From Microcebus murinus (taxonomy: Eukaryota; Chordata; Mammalia; Primates; Cheirogaleidae), in NCBI RefSeq assembly GCF_040939455.1, contig NC_134109.1, forward strand, positions 52,170,001 to 52,234,000: 64,000 bases of DNA, in the 5' to 3' direction. Under the pieces are notes generated by a model. That model saw only the letters and a program-made list of their open reading frames with translations, had not been told where the DNA came from and ran no database searches. Made by a program: the position numbers and the translations under genes. Below are positions 21,695-33,341 of the stretch, piece after piece; within the stretch, counting starts at the first letter, position 1; each line of letters starts with the position of its first letter.

Positions 21695-22335
21695 AATCTG
21701 TGTTCTGTGGTGGAAAGCCTCCAAGATGGCTCACAAGGATATCCACTTCCTGGTATTCAGGCTCTTGTGAAATGCTCTACTTTTGAGTACATTTTGAATC
21801 TAGTGGCTTGCTTCTAAGACATCACAAATGTATAGAATGTCATTTCTGAAATAAAACTACAAAAGACTCTAACTTATGTCTGCTGTAACTCTGTCTTGCT
21901 CTTCTTGATTGCTCACTCTGGTGGAGCCAGCTGAGTGCTGTGAGCTACAGTCTGGAGAAGTCCATGTGGAAAGGGACTGAGGAGTCCTATACCCAAAAAC
22001 CTGTGAGAAATTGAGGCTCTCAGTCCAAATAGTTCATAAGGAACAAAATCCTGACAAAAAGCATATGAATTTCGGACATGAGTAATCCAAAGTTAGGTGT
22101 AGCAGCACGTATGAGCATGCTTAAAACTGAGCTTGGAAGTGCACTGTTCCCTGGTTAAGCCTTGAAATGACTGATACTACTGGACACCTTGATCTTAGCC
22201 TTGGGAAAAACTCTGAGCCATGAGACTTAGTGAAGATGTACCTAGATTTCTGACCTCGGTAAAATAACAAATGTTGTTTTAAGCCACTAAGTTTTCAGAA
22301 AGTTTGTTATATGGCAATGGATAACTTATATGTGA
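21695..22335 (+). mobile_element. MaLR (MLT1-like) LTR
   Basis: Old ERVL-MaLR LTR. It begins around GTGGTGGAAAGCCTCCAAGATGG, contains TCTTGATTGCTCACTCTGGTGG and TCCATGTGGAAAGGGACTGAGG, and ends with the diagnostic GTTGTTTTAAGCCACTAAG, then AGTTTGTTATATGGCAATGG. No internal gag or pol region is attached. Confidence 0.7.
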
Positions 22336-22540
22336 TTACTTTTTATAATTCATGTTTGACTCTTCTCATTTCATTCTGTGAAAAAATTATTTGACAAAGT
22401 TTGACTTTAATAGTTTCTTTTTGCCATTAGCTTATAAGACTCTCTACAGCCTTATCCTTGTCTGTCTTTCCAGATTCATTATATACCCCTTTCGTCTCAT
22501 ACCACACCACTTCCTGCCTTCTCTTGCTGTATTCCTACCT
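22336..22540. other. Unassigned spacer between LTRs
   Basis: About 200 bases with no recognised element. Confidence 0.4.
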
Positions 22541-22992
22541 GCTGTGTACTTAATTATGTTCCCACAAAATTAACATGCTGAAGCTCTAACCCCGTGTGAC
22601 TGTATTTGTGAAGGTAATTAAGATTAAATGGCATCAGAAGGGGGAGGCCTAATCCAATAGGATTATTGGCCTTATAATAAGAGGAAGAAATTTCTCTCTT
22701 CCTCTTTTGTATTCTCTCTCTCTTTTCTTCTCTCTCTCTCTCTCTCTCCCCCTCCCCCCTCCCCCTCCCCCTCTCCCTCTCCCTGTCCCTCTCCCTCTCT
22801 CTGCATACATACCAAGGTAAGGCTATGTGAGGACACAGGGAAAAAGTAGACTTCTGAAAGCCAGGAAGAGAGCCCTCACCAGAAAACGAACCCCGCCAGA
22901 ACCTTGATCTTGAACTTTCCAGCCTCCAGAACTGTGACAAAATAAATTTCTGTTGTCTAACCCACACAGTCTATGGTATTTTGTTTTAGTAG
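22541..22992 (+). mobile_element. MLT1 (MaLR) LTR with TC-rich tract
   Basis: Reads as MLT1: TTAACATGCTGAAGCTCTAAC, GAAGGTAATTAAGATTAAATG, GGCCTTATAATAAGAGG, then a CT/CCCTCT low-complexity tract (22690-22802), CCAGGAAGAGAGCCCTCACC, CAGCCTCCAGAACTGTGAC, AAATAAATTTCTGTTGTC and GTCTATGGTATTTTG. The CT-rich tract is normal for MLT1 but long here. Confidence 0.9.
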
Positions 22993-23287
22993 TAATATGA
23001 TTTGGATATTTTGCCCCTCCAAATCTCATGTTAAAATTTGGAGGTGGGGCCTGGTGGGAGGTGTTTGGGGGCTGTTTAAAGGAGCCTCACACCACTTCCT
23101 CCCTCTCTTGCTGCTTCTCTCACCATGTGACACCCCTTGATTAGAAGCTCCTTGAAGCCTTCTCCAGAAGCAGGTACTAGTGCCATACTTGTATGGTCTT
23201 CAGAACTGTGAGCCAAATAGACCTCTTTTCTTTATGAATTACCCAGCCTCAGGTATTCCTTTATAGCAACACAAGCAGACTAGGACA
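22993..23287 (+). mobile_element. MaLR LTR (THE1/MST type)
   Basis: Starts ATGATTTGGATATTTTGCCC, contains AATCTCATGTTAAAATTTGG, GGTGGGGCCTGGTGGGAGG, ACTGTGAGCCAAATAGACC and TTTATGAATTACCCAG, and ends GCAACACAAGCAGACTAGGAC. It follows the MLT1 LTR directly and in the same orientation. Confidence 0.85.
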
Positions 23288-23479
23288 GAGCCACATTTCC
23301 TTCTGTAAGAGGAGATAGTTAGCAGATGGAAAGAGAAGTCAAAATTTTTTCTTTGGACATGGAGTGGGGAAATCCTCTACCCTGCATGAAATGTGTATTG
23401 TAGGAGAAAAAGCCTTTTTCCTTTACAAAGGGTAACTTTTATTAATGACAATAATGACTCGTAATATTTTTGTTCTGAA
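23288..23479. other. Unassigned sequence
   Basis: Nothing recognised. Confidence 0.4.
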
Positions 23480-24818
23480 CATGGGAGATGGCTTGTGGCT
23501 AAAGGGTCCATGGTGGAGAGCTGGACCGTGGGCATGGTGTTGCATGGCTCCTCAGGAGCATTGCCTGCCAGCTGGCATGTAGGACACCATAGGGGCATGG
23601 ATCTCTGTGTGTTGTATGGGCCTGTGGAGGTATGGCCCTTGGTGCAGGACATGGGACTGGGGGCTTTCTTCTGCTGTTCAGTGTACAGGGCTACAGGCCA
23701 TGGCCCACTGGCAGGTACACAAAGCTGGAAGACCTGGCCCGGCAGCCAGTGCATAAGACCAACAGGTATGTCCTACCACAGTGTGTGGGGTGGGGGAGAG
23801 TATAGGGATGTGGCCCACCAGTGGCTGGCACACAGGGCTGGGGAGTGTGGTCAGCTATATGGTGGGCAGGTCCAGGTAGGTGTGGACCTCTGTGGGGGGT
23901 GCAGGGTTGGGGAGTCTTGTCCCTTTGGTTAGTACTTGGGTCCATGGGGGCAAGGCTCGCTGGACAGCACATGGTTCCTTGGGGATGTAGACCTTAGTGC
24001 AGTGGTGGGTGGTGTCAGAGGACATGGCCTGCTAGTGGTGCACAGGTCTATAGAGGCATAGGTTTCTGCTTGGCCTGTGGGCCGATGTTGATTTGACCTG
24101 GGTGAGGCATTATATGGGGCTGTGGGGCTGGGCTGTTGAATGGCTGGGACTCTCTCCTCATATAGGTCTCACTGGGCCTACCCCTGTGTGACCTTTCCAG
24201 TGGTATTGTTGCCCATACCGTTGGAATTCCCTGGTGGAGAGTGCTTAGCTCCCAGTCATGGGAGTGTGAGAGCATTTGCTCTCCTGTTCTCTGCTCTACT
24301 CAGCAAGGGGGTGATGTGAAGGAAGTTGCTGTTTACCTGATCCCTTTGTAGACCAGATGCTCTGGACCTGAGAACTCAAAGTGGCATCAGCTGTGTTCAC
24401 CTGATGACAGAGGCCAGTGGGTCCCTGCTTAGCCTGCTCTCCAGTGCAGCTTCACTATATAGGCACCAAGCAGTTCCCTTATCAGTACAGAGGCCCACAG
24501 TGGTGGTGGTGCTGGAGTGGGGGCCCACAGTTCAAATTGCAGTGTCTGCATGGAAAACATGAGGCCCTGGGGTTTTCTCCTTTTATCCTTTCCCCATGTG
24601 TAGTTGTCTCCTCCAGTTATCTTCCACTTTTGGTGAGTAGATCTCCCTGTACCCATCTACTTCATTTTGAGTGTCTCCCATTGCTTCCATGGTGATTTAC
24701 GATGCTCTCTCCAAGAGGTGGCATGTAGGTGGGCATTCACTTGCAACTTTTGACCTTCTCCTTGAAAGTAGCATGTGCAAGCTGCTTCTAGTCTGCCATC
24801 TTGGCCCCCAGAGTCCTC
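23480..24818 (-). mobile_element. GC-rich L1 5'-UTR-like block with degenerate repeats (tentative)
   Basis: About 1.3 kb of G-rich sequence. Its right edge reads CTAGTCTGCCATCTTGGCCCC, which is the antisense form of the L1 start (…GCCAAGATGGC…). I therefore read it as an L1 5' UTR on the minus strand with its 5' end near 24818. Between about 23560 and 24090, loosely repeated phrases recur (GGCCCACTGGCAGGT, GGCCCACCAGTGGCTGG, CACAGGGCTGGGGAGTG, TGCAGGGTTGGGGAGT), like a decayed minisatellite. Overlapping open frames here are by-products of GC content. No ORF1 is seen to its left, so the unit is isolated. Confidence 0.45.
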
Positions 24819-25500
24819 TATTTCATTTAGCTCTGCTCTGATCTTGTTCTTTCTTTTCTTCTGCTAATTTTAGGTTTGGTTTGTTCTTACTTTTTTAGTT
24901 CTTTGAGGTGTATCATTAGACTGTTAATTTGTAATCTTTTGGGTTTTTTTGATGTAGCCATTTAATGGCATAAACTTTACTCTTGGCCCCACTTTGGCTG
25001 TACCCCACAAGTTTTGGTGTGTTGTATTTCTATTTTCATTTATTTCAAAAAATTTTTAAATTTATGTCTCAATTTCTTCATTGATCTGGTGGTGGTTCAG
25101 GAGCATGTTGTTTAATTTCCATGTATTTGCATAGTTTCCAAAGTTCCTTTTGGTAGTAATTTCTAGTGTTAGTCCACTGTGGTCTGATAAGATACTTAAC
25201 ACAATTTTAATTTTTTAAAATTATTTGGGACTTGTTTTATGGTCTAACATATGGTCTATCTTGGAGAATGATATATATGCTGATGAAAATAATGTTTATT
25301 CTGTATTTATTAGGTAGAATGTTCTGTAAATATCTGTTATGGCCATTTGTTCTATGATCCAGTTTTAGTCCAAAGTTTCTTTGCTGATTTCCTATCTAGA
25401 TGGTCTGTCTAGTGCTGTGAGTGGGGTACTAAAATCTCTCATTATTATTATGAAATATATTGTAGTCTATTTCTCTCTTCAGATCTAGTGTTAGCTGAAT
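24819..25500 (-). mobile_element. L1 ORF2 fragment
   Basis: Antisense L1 ORF2: TTTGAGGTGTATCATTAGAC, CCATTTAATGGCATAAACTTTAC, AATTTCTTCATTGATCTGGTGG, GGTCTGATAAGATACTTAAC and GTCTGTCTAGTGCTGTGAG line up in order with the endonuclease and linker part of ORF2 (compare 7815-8370). Many breaks; not coding. Confidence 0.85.
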
Positions 25501-25914
25501 ATACATCAGTACCCAAAATATCATATAAAAATTACACTTATAATCCTCTTCACATCATATTTTATAATTTTGATGTCAAATTTTACATTTATTTTTTTCT
25601 ATTAAGATGTTTTCCTTTATTATATTATTAGAGATAATTTAATTACAGATGACATTTAATATATTAGTCTTTTGTCATATTTTCCCAAATCTTTTTTCAA
25701 CTATTTATTTGCTTATGAATTTTCTTAAGTTTCTCTGAACAGAATTCTGATAGTTACAGCTTAAAAATATTATGCATATTTTCTTTTTGATTATTCTCAT
25801 TTGCATTTCATATTTATAAAGTCATCGCTCACCTTGAGATAAGTTAAATGTTCACTCACATTTTTCTTGAGTTTCTAGGTCTTTTTATATTAAATCCATT
25901 TAGAATTTATTTTA
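25501..25914 (-). mobile_element. Older L1M fragment, left part
   Basis: Diverged antisense L1 text (ATTAGTCTTTTGTCATATTTT; GTCATCGCTCACCTTGAG; TTTCTTGAGTTTCTAGGTC; AAATCCATTTAGAATTTATTTT). It is interrupted by the short L1 insertion and probably resumes briefly at 26164. The target-site duplication copy TAGAATTTATTTTA is at 25901-25914. Confidence 0.5.
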
Positions 25915-26163
25915 TTTTATTTTCCTTTATTTTTTATTTGTATATATTCATGGAGTACAAGTGTAATTTTGTTACATGGATATTAATATATACCATGGTG
26001 GTGAAGTCAGAGACTTCAGTGCATCCATCATTGGAGCAATGCACATTGTACCCACCAAGCATCCCATCATCTACTCCCTGAAACCCCCATCCTTCCGAGT
26101 ATCCATTGTCCAACATTATACTCTGTGTGGGTCTCAGACAACCCCACTTCCATACAGACTTTC
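25915..26163 (-). mobile_element. Short 5'-truncated L1 (3' UTR only) with perfect target duplication
   Basis: A 249-bp insertion. Its 3' UTR (TTTGTATATATTCATGGAGTAC, then GTGGTGAAGTCAGAGACTTC) is of L1PB/L1PA-like type and differs from the lemur-type L1 in this window. The 14 bases TAGAATTTATTTTA at 25901-25914 recur identically at 26164-26177. The T-rich left edge marks the A-tail. Confidence 0.85.
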
Positions 26164-26177
26164 TAGAATTTATTTTA

Positions 26178-27879
26178 ATTTAGAATCTTCTTTTTCAAAG
26201 TTCAAAACCTCCACCATAGCATTTCTTACATTCAGAGAGCACAATGATCCACCACTGAGAAAATCTTCTAAAAGTTCTTCAGTGAATCCTTAAATCTAAG
26301 ACATTTTCTAAGTGATTTCACTACAGTGATCCATTTACTCAATTACTGACTTCTTCAATTGATCCAAATTCTAGCTCTGAAAGTACTCTTAGTCCAAATG
26401 CTGAGCGCAGATGTGCAGGAAAGAAAATATACAGTTCTTAAAATAAATGTTTTATCTTGTTAGCAATCATTCCACTTCAGAGAAGTGTGATTCTTTTCTT
26501 TGCATTAAAAAAAATGTTCAATTAAATGTTTTCCTAAAGTGTTATTTCCTCCATCTCTTTGTGGGGAGCTATAAAGCAATACACTTTACAAACAATTAGT
26601 AATAAAGACCACAAAATGAATAAGGATAATGAAGAAATACCAATTGACTATCGATTATCACTCCATAATATATAGCAAAACTCTGACTTTCCCAAAAATC
26701 TGAGGTGTTACTTTGTAAAACTGGACTGCATATGCAGACTGGGTACCAAAATAATCTCATTAATCATTGTTTCTATAACTTTCAAACAAATTAGGGTTGT
26801 CATCTCACATGGCAATCTGTTGACAACAAAGAATGCTTTTGGAAATGCACCTTTTAAAAATCATTCTTATTGGTACAAGTCAAAGTTTAAATTTAGTGTC
26901 CCTACTGTTAAGAATAAAGTTTTAAATGTGAAGTTATATGTACTAACTGACCAAAAATCAACATGTGCTTTGAGTTGTCTTCTGAACACTGTGATTTACA
27001 TTGATTCATAGCTTTTTCTAGACTATTTCCCCAAAAAGATATGGTATGTAGCTTTATACATGGTGACTCTGATCACCTAAGGAATTAAAATCATAGACTT
27101 CAACCTTTTGAATGGAGTTAAGGATTCATTTCTCTCTTTTCAATTAGAAAAAAAGTCTTTCTTTTTGTAGTGTGTATGCACACTAGTTAGTATATGTTTT
27201 CAGTGTGAAGTGTTTATTTTAGGTAGAACAAATAATATTGTTATTTTTGTAAATTAAAAGGGTTAAACATTGTCAATTTTAGCAATTTTAACCTATTTAA
27301 TAAGCAATTTTAACCTATTTAATGACTAAATAATTATAGTTCTCATAGGGAAAGAAAAAATTGTGAGTATATTCTTAAATGAGCTGCCTCATTGTTTTCT
27401 TATTGTCACATGACAGATGTGAATTATTCTACCTTAAAGAAAATATGTTAGTTGCCTGCCCAAACTTATTATCAGATACCTGTTTTTGCAAAAGTCAATA
27501 CAGTATTCAGCTAGAAAACTTGGTTTCCTGAGAGTCATTGCAGCTGATTATAACTATATAGCATGATTCTGTGATGTAAGTATGATCTAATGGTTGGGAT
27601 TTCAGGAAAAGTTATAGTTTCATGGATAAAAAGACTCAATTGGCATGCAGCCATTTATTAAACATAAAGAAGAACACTACACAATAAGAAATCCTGATCA
27701 GGAAGCTACATAGAACTTAGATCCTTAATAAATTCTTTAAGCTGCTGTACCTATCTAGGGCTGTCTACCTCCATACTTCATGTTATGTGACAAAAATATA
27801 TCCCTGGGTTAAGCCACTGTTATTTGAGCTTCTAGTACATGTAGCCCAATGATATTCCTAATTTATTGCCTAAAGTAGT
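26178..27879. other. Unassigned AT-rich sequence
   Basis: About 1.7 kb with no assignable repeat or gene. It includes a short tandem duplication at 27281-27323. Confidence 0.4.
27281..27323. repeat. 22-bp tandem duplication
   Basis: The unit AGCAATTTTAACCTATTTAA plus TA occurs twice in succession (27281-27302, 27303-27323). Confidence 0.85.
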
Positions 27880-27916
27880 GATTCTCAAACTTTAATAAGA
27901 ATTAGAATCACCTGGA
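27880..27916 (+). mobile_element. MER5A DNA transposon, left part
   Basis: GTGATTCTCAAACTTTAATAAG followed by AGAATCACCTGGA is the start of MER5A (hAT-Charlie, non-autonomous). It is cut here by an L1 insertion and resumes at 31506. The last 13 bases (27904-27916) are one copy of the L1 target-site duplication. Confidence 0.85.
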
Positions 27917-28980
27917 TGTTGTTTGTAGCTGCCCTTTTCTTTTTTCCTATATTGCTGCCTTCTTTTGTTATTTGCTGGTTGTCTGTAGTGGAATCCTTTG
28001 AATTTTTTCTTTTTCTGTTTTGTGCAACTACTATAGGTTTGCTTATAGTTACATAAAACATTTTATACATATAACTGACTATTTTAAACTGATAACAAGT
28101 TAATTTTAATTGTATATAAAAACTCTATACTATTATTCTCCCCTGCCTCATATTTTGTAATTTTGCTGTCAAAGTGTCTATCTTTTTGTAGTGTGTATCC
28201 TTTAACAATTTATTGTAGTTATGTTTATTTTTAATAGTTTTGTTTGCTAACCCTTACAATAGAAATAAAATTTTCATACCATCATTACAGTGCTAGTGTA
28301 TTCCTAATATGACCGTGTACTTTTATACTGTTCACTTTTGTACTTTCGTACATTTTATGTTATTAATTAGCAGCTCTTTGTTTCAGCTTAAAGAACTCAC
28401 TTTAGCAATTCCTGTAAGGTAGACCTAGTAGAGATGCACTCTCTTAGCTTTTATTCGTCTAGGAAAAGTTTTATTTTTCTTGAATTTCTAAAGGACAGAC
28501 TTCTTGGGTGAACTATTCTTGGTTGACAGGGTTTTTCTCCTTCAGCATTTTGAATATATCATCCCTTCTAGAATATATCATTCTCTCCTAGTGTGCAGGA
28601 TTTCTGCTAAGAAGTCTGCTGATAGTCATATTGGGGCTTTCTTGTATAAGATATATTTATTTATGTATTTATTGCTACTTTCAGAATTATCTTTTTGTCT
28701 TTGAGTTTTTATAGTTTGGTTATGTGTCTTGGTAAATTCCTCTCTGGGTTGATTTTGATTAAAGACTTCTGAGTTTCTTGTACCTGTATGTTAATGTCTT
28801 TCCACAGATTTGTGAAATTTGCAGTCATTATTTTCTTAAATATATTTTCTGGCCCTTTTTCTCTTTCTGTTCCTTTTAAGAAATCTATTCTGTGACTGTT
28901 AAGCCTCTTGATGGTAACCCATAATTCCTATAGAATATATTTATTCCTTTTCATTATATTTAGTTTTTTCTCCTGTGACT
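27917..28980 (-). mobile_element. Old L1, inverted 5' segment (ORF1 region)
   Basis: Antisense of an old L1 or HAL1-type ORF1 region: GCAATTCCTGTAAGGTAGAC, AGCTTTTATTCGTCTAGG, AGGACAGACTTCTTGGG, TTTTGAATATATCATCCC, TTTCTGCTAAGAAGTCTGC. The remainder of the element (28981 onward) is in the opposite direction. Both lie within one 13-bp target duplication, so they are probably one inverted insertion, although a large part of ORF2 is missing between them. Confidence 0.7.
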
Positions 28981-29687
28981 GGTAAATTACAAGAAACTCA
29001 AATATCAAAGCATTCTTGAGGGGGGGATCTAGAATCATAAAACCAACTGATATAAAATATATTTATAAAGCTATTGCACTCCAAATAGCATGGCATAAAA
29101 ACAAACATATCAACCAATGGATGTGATATAAAGCCCAGAAATAAACCCACAAATTTATAGACAATTGATTTTTGACAGAAGTTCTAAAAACATACAATGG
29201 AGAGCACTTAGTCTCTTCAATAAATTGCGCTGGAAAAACTATATCCACATACAGAAAAATCAAATTAGATATTTATTTCATACCAAATACAAAAAAATCG
29301 ACTCAAAATAGATTAAAGACTTAAATATTAACATAAAATATGAAACTATAAAATTACTAGGAAAAAATAGGGGAAAACTCCTTGATATTGGTATGGGCAA
29401 TAATACTTTGGATATGACATTAAAAGCACAGGTAAGAGAAGATATAAACAAGTGGGACTACATCAAACTAAGATAGCTTCTGCACTACAAAGAAAACATT
29501 TAATAATATGAAAAAAAATCTAGAAAATATTCACAAACTATGTTATCAGATAAGGGGTTAATGTGCAGAATATATAAGGAATTCACACAAGTCAAGGCAA
29601 AAAACCAAAAAATATAATTTTTAAAAAAATGAACCCAAGTAGAGCATTTTTCCAAAGAAGACATACCAATGGCCAATAAGTATATGA
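28981..29687 (+). mobile_element. Old L1, ORF2 segment before nested insertion
   Basis: Sense ORF2 text: AAAGCTATTGCACTCCAAATAG, TAAACCCACAAATTTATAG, CAAGTGGGACTACATCAAAC, AGCTTCTGCACTACAAAG, then GAAGACATACCAATGGCC up to the inner L1. Confidence 0.85.
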
Positions 29688-30621
29688 ATAGACAACCTAC
29701 AGAATAGGAGAAAATATTTTCATGCTATGCATCTGACAAAGCGCTAGTAACTAGAATCTCTATAGAATTCAGGAAAATCAGCAAGAAAAAATAAACCCCA
29801 TTAATAAGTGGGCAAATGACATGAGCAGAAACTTTTCAAAAGAAGATAGACTTATGGCCAAGAAAAATGAAAAAATGCTCCAAATTTCTAATCATCAGGG
29901 AAATGAAAATCTAAACCAATGAGATACCACTTAACTCCAGTAAGAATGACTTTTATCAAAAGTTTCCAAAACAACAAATGTTGGCATGGATGCAGAGAGA
30001 TGGGAACAGTCTTACACTGCTAGTGGGACTGGAAACTAGTACAGCCTCTATGGAAAGTAATATGGAGATAACTTAAAGAGCTAAAAGTAGAACTACCATT
30101 TGATCCAGCAATCCCACTACTGGGCATCTACCCAAAGGAAAAAAGACATTCTATAAAAACAACATCTTCACTCCAATGTTTATAGCAGCACAAATCACAA
30201 TTGCAAAGATGTGGAAACAACCCACATGCCCATCAATCCGTGAGTGGATTAATAAAATATGTCATATGTATACAATGGAATAATACTCAATTATAAGAAA
30301 TGATGGTGATCTAGCACCTCTTATATTTTCCTGGATAGAGCTTGAGCCTATTCTCCAAAGTGAGGTGTGACAAGAATGGAAGAATAGACAGCACATGTAC
30401 TCGCCATCCAACTGGCACTGATTGATCAACACTAAGGTGCTTACACAGTAGTAATATTCTTTGGGGGTAGTGGGGTTGGGGTGGGTAAACTCACAACTGA
30501 TGGACGTGGTGAGCATTGTAGGGGAGGAAAGGGCATGTCTCAAATCATGGTTGGAATGTGGCAAAGTCATAACATGTAAACAAAATATTTGTACCCCCAT
30601 AGTTTCCTGAAATTAAAAAAA
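29688..30621 (+). mobile_element. Lemur-type L1, 5'-truncated, nested in the old L1
   Basis: Starts in ORF2 at the point matching residues around 1010 of the full-length copy (GACAACCTACAGAATAGGAG). It runs through the zinc-knuckle region and 3' UTR to TTTGTACCCCCATAGTTTCC, TGAAATT and a short A-tail. ORF2 contains stops (for example the Q-to-stop at GTGAGGTGTGACAAG). No target-site duplication is visible, and about 45-60 bases of the host L1 are missing at the junction. Confidence 0.88.
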
Positions 30622-31505
30622 AATCACAATGAGATAACCTCACACCTGTTAGAATGGCCATTATTCAAAAGATGAGAGACAATGAATGCTTTGAGGATGT
30701 GGAGAAAAGAACCCTTTGTATACTGTTGGTAGGAATGTAAGTTAGTACAGCCATTATGAAAAACAGTATGGAGGTTCCTCAAGAAACTAAAATGATAACT
30801 ACAGTATGACCCAGTAATACCACTTCTGGGTACATATTCACAGGAATTGAAACAAGTATGCCAAGAGATATCTGTAATGCCATCTTCACTGCAGCATTAT
30901 TCACAATAGCTAAATTATGGAAGGAATCAAAGTGTCCATCACCAAATAAATAATAAAGATAATGTGATATATATACACAATTGAATACTATTCAGCTCTA
31001 AAAAGGGGGGAAAGTCTGTCATTTGAGACAAGATTGATGAACCTGGACGATGTTATGCTAAGTGAAATAATCCAGGCACTGAAGACAAATACTACATGAT
31101 TTCACTTTTATGTGGAATCTAAAAAAGTCACACTCACAGAAGTAAAGAGTAGAATCGTAGTTGCCAAAGGTTGGAGAGGGTTGGACAGGGGGAGGAAAGA
31201 GAAAGATATTGGTCAAATCCTTCAGTTAGACAGAAGGAATAAGTTTGTGAGATCTATTCTTTAGCAGGCTGACTGTTAATAATGCATTGAATAGTTCAAA
31301 ATTGCTAAGAGAGTAAATTTCTAATATCCAGAAGAAATGAAAAATAAGTGAAGTGATGAATATGTTAATTTGCTTGATTTAATTGTTTCAGTTTGTGTGT
31401 ACACATAGATATAGATATATAGATGCATATCTCAAAACATCATATTGTACTCTATTAATGTATACAATTATCTGTCAATTAAAACAATATTAATAGTAAT
31501 AATAA
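30622..31505 (+). mobile_element. Old L1, continuation to 3' end (L1MA/L1MB type)
   Basis: Resumes with CACAATGAGATAACCTCACAC, continues through ORF2 (CACTTCTGGGTACATATTCA; CACAATAGCTAAATTATGG; TACTACATGATTTCACTTTT) to a 3' UTR (GATGAATATGTTAATTTGC) and an A-rich tail (AATAGTAATAATAA). Confidence 0.88.
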
Positions 31506-31665
31506 AGAATCACCTGGAGGGCTTGTTAAAACACAGATTGTTGGAACCCACTCCCAGAGTTTCTGATCCAGTAGATCTGGAAGTGGATCCTGGAAGTTTG
31601 CATTTCTAACAAGTTTCTAGTTGATGTTGATGGTGTTGGTCAAGGACCACATTTAAAGAAGGGTT
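31506..31665 (+). mobile_element. MER5A DNA transposon, right part
   Basis: Begins with the second copy of the 13-bp duplication AGAATCACCTGGA (31506-31518). It continues GGGCTTGTTAAAACACAGATTG, CCCAGAGTTTCTGATCCAG and GCATTTCTAACAAGTTTC, ending GACCACATTTAAAGAAGGG. Confidence 0.92.
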
Positions 31666-31739
31666 TAGCAGATTAGCAGATATGGAAACAAGTATAAGGA
31701 AATAAGGAAATGACTTTAATTGAATTTAGTATTAAATTA

Positions 31740-32169
31740 AGTGATAAAAAAGGAAAACTGTACCCAAGCCTTCCTGAAGAAGTTCAAGGAGTCAGTGGAG
31801 GAAGCATTTGAGTTGAGGAGTGTGAGTGTGTGGGCAAATACACAGGAAGGGGTGAATGCCATCCTATGAAGAGAAAACACTAATGACAGCATGGAAACAG
31901 AGAAAATCAATTTGTGTTTTCTGGGAACTATGGAAATGCTCATTTATAAGCTAGGTATGTGCATGTGAATATGTGTGTAGTTAGGGTAATTAGGGGGATT
32001 CTGTACATGTATAACTGGGGCCAGATCATTGGAAGCTTTGTATGCCATATCAAGGAATTTATATTCTGTAGGTAGTAGGAAAGCCATTAAAAACTCCAAC
32101 AGGAGGAACATATTTGGAACATATGATAAAAACATGATTGTAGCAGGGTAGAAGAGGAGTTTGAACCCC
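31740..32169 (-). mobile_element. L2 LINE fragment
   Basis: Antisense L2 phrases: GGCCAGATCATTGGAAGCTTTG, TATGCCATATCAAGGAATTT and GTAGGAAAGCCATTAAAAAC, then AGGAGGAACATATTTGGAAC. Confidence 0.6.
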
Positions 32170-32182
32170 AAAGTAGTTGATG
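32170..32182. repeat. Alu target-site duplication, left copy
   Basis: AAAGTAGTTGATG, against AAAGCAGGTGATG at 32981-32993 (11 of 13 match). Confidence 0.75.
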
Positions 32183-32215
32183 GGCCAGGCACGGCAGCTC
32201 ACACCTGTAATCCTA

Positions 32216-33341
<1,126 letters not shown>

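Noticed and set aside
23495..23972. Overlapping frames of 145 and 93 codons
   Set aside because: Both are by-products of a G-rich degenerate repeat block; composition is Gly/Trp/Val or Pro/His biased.
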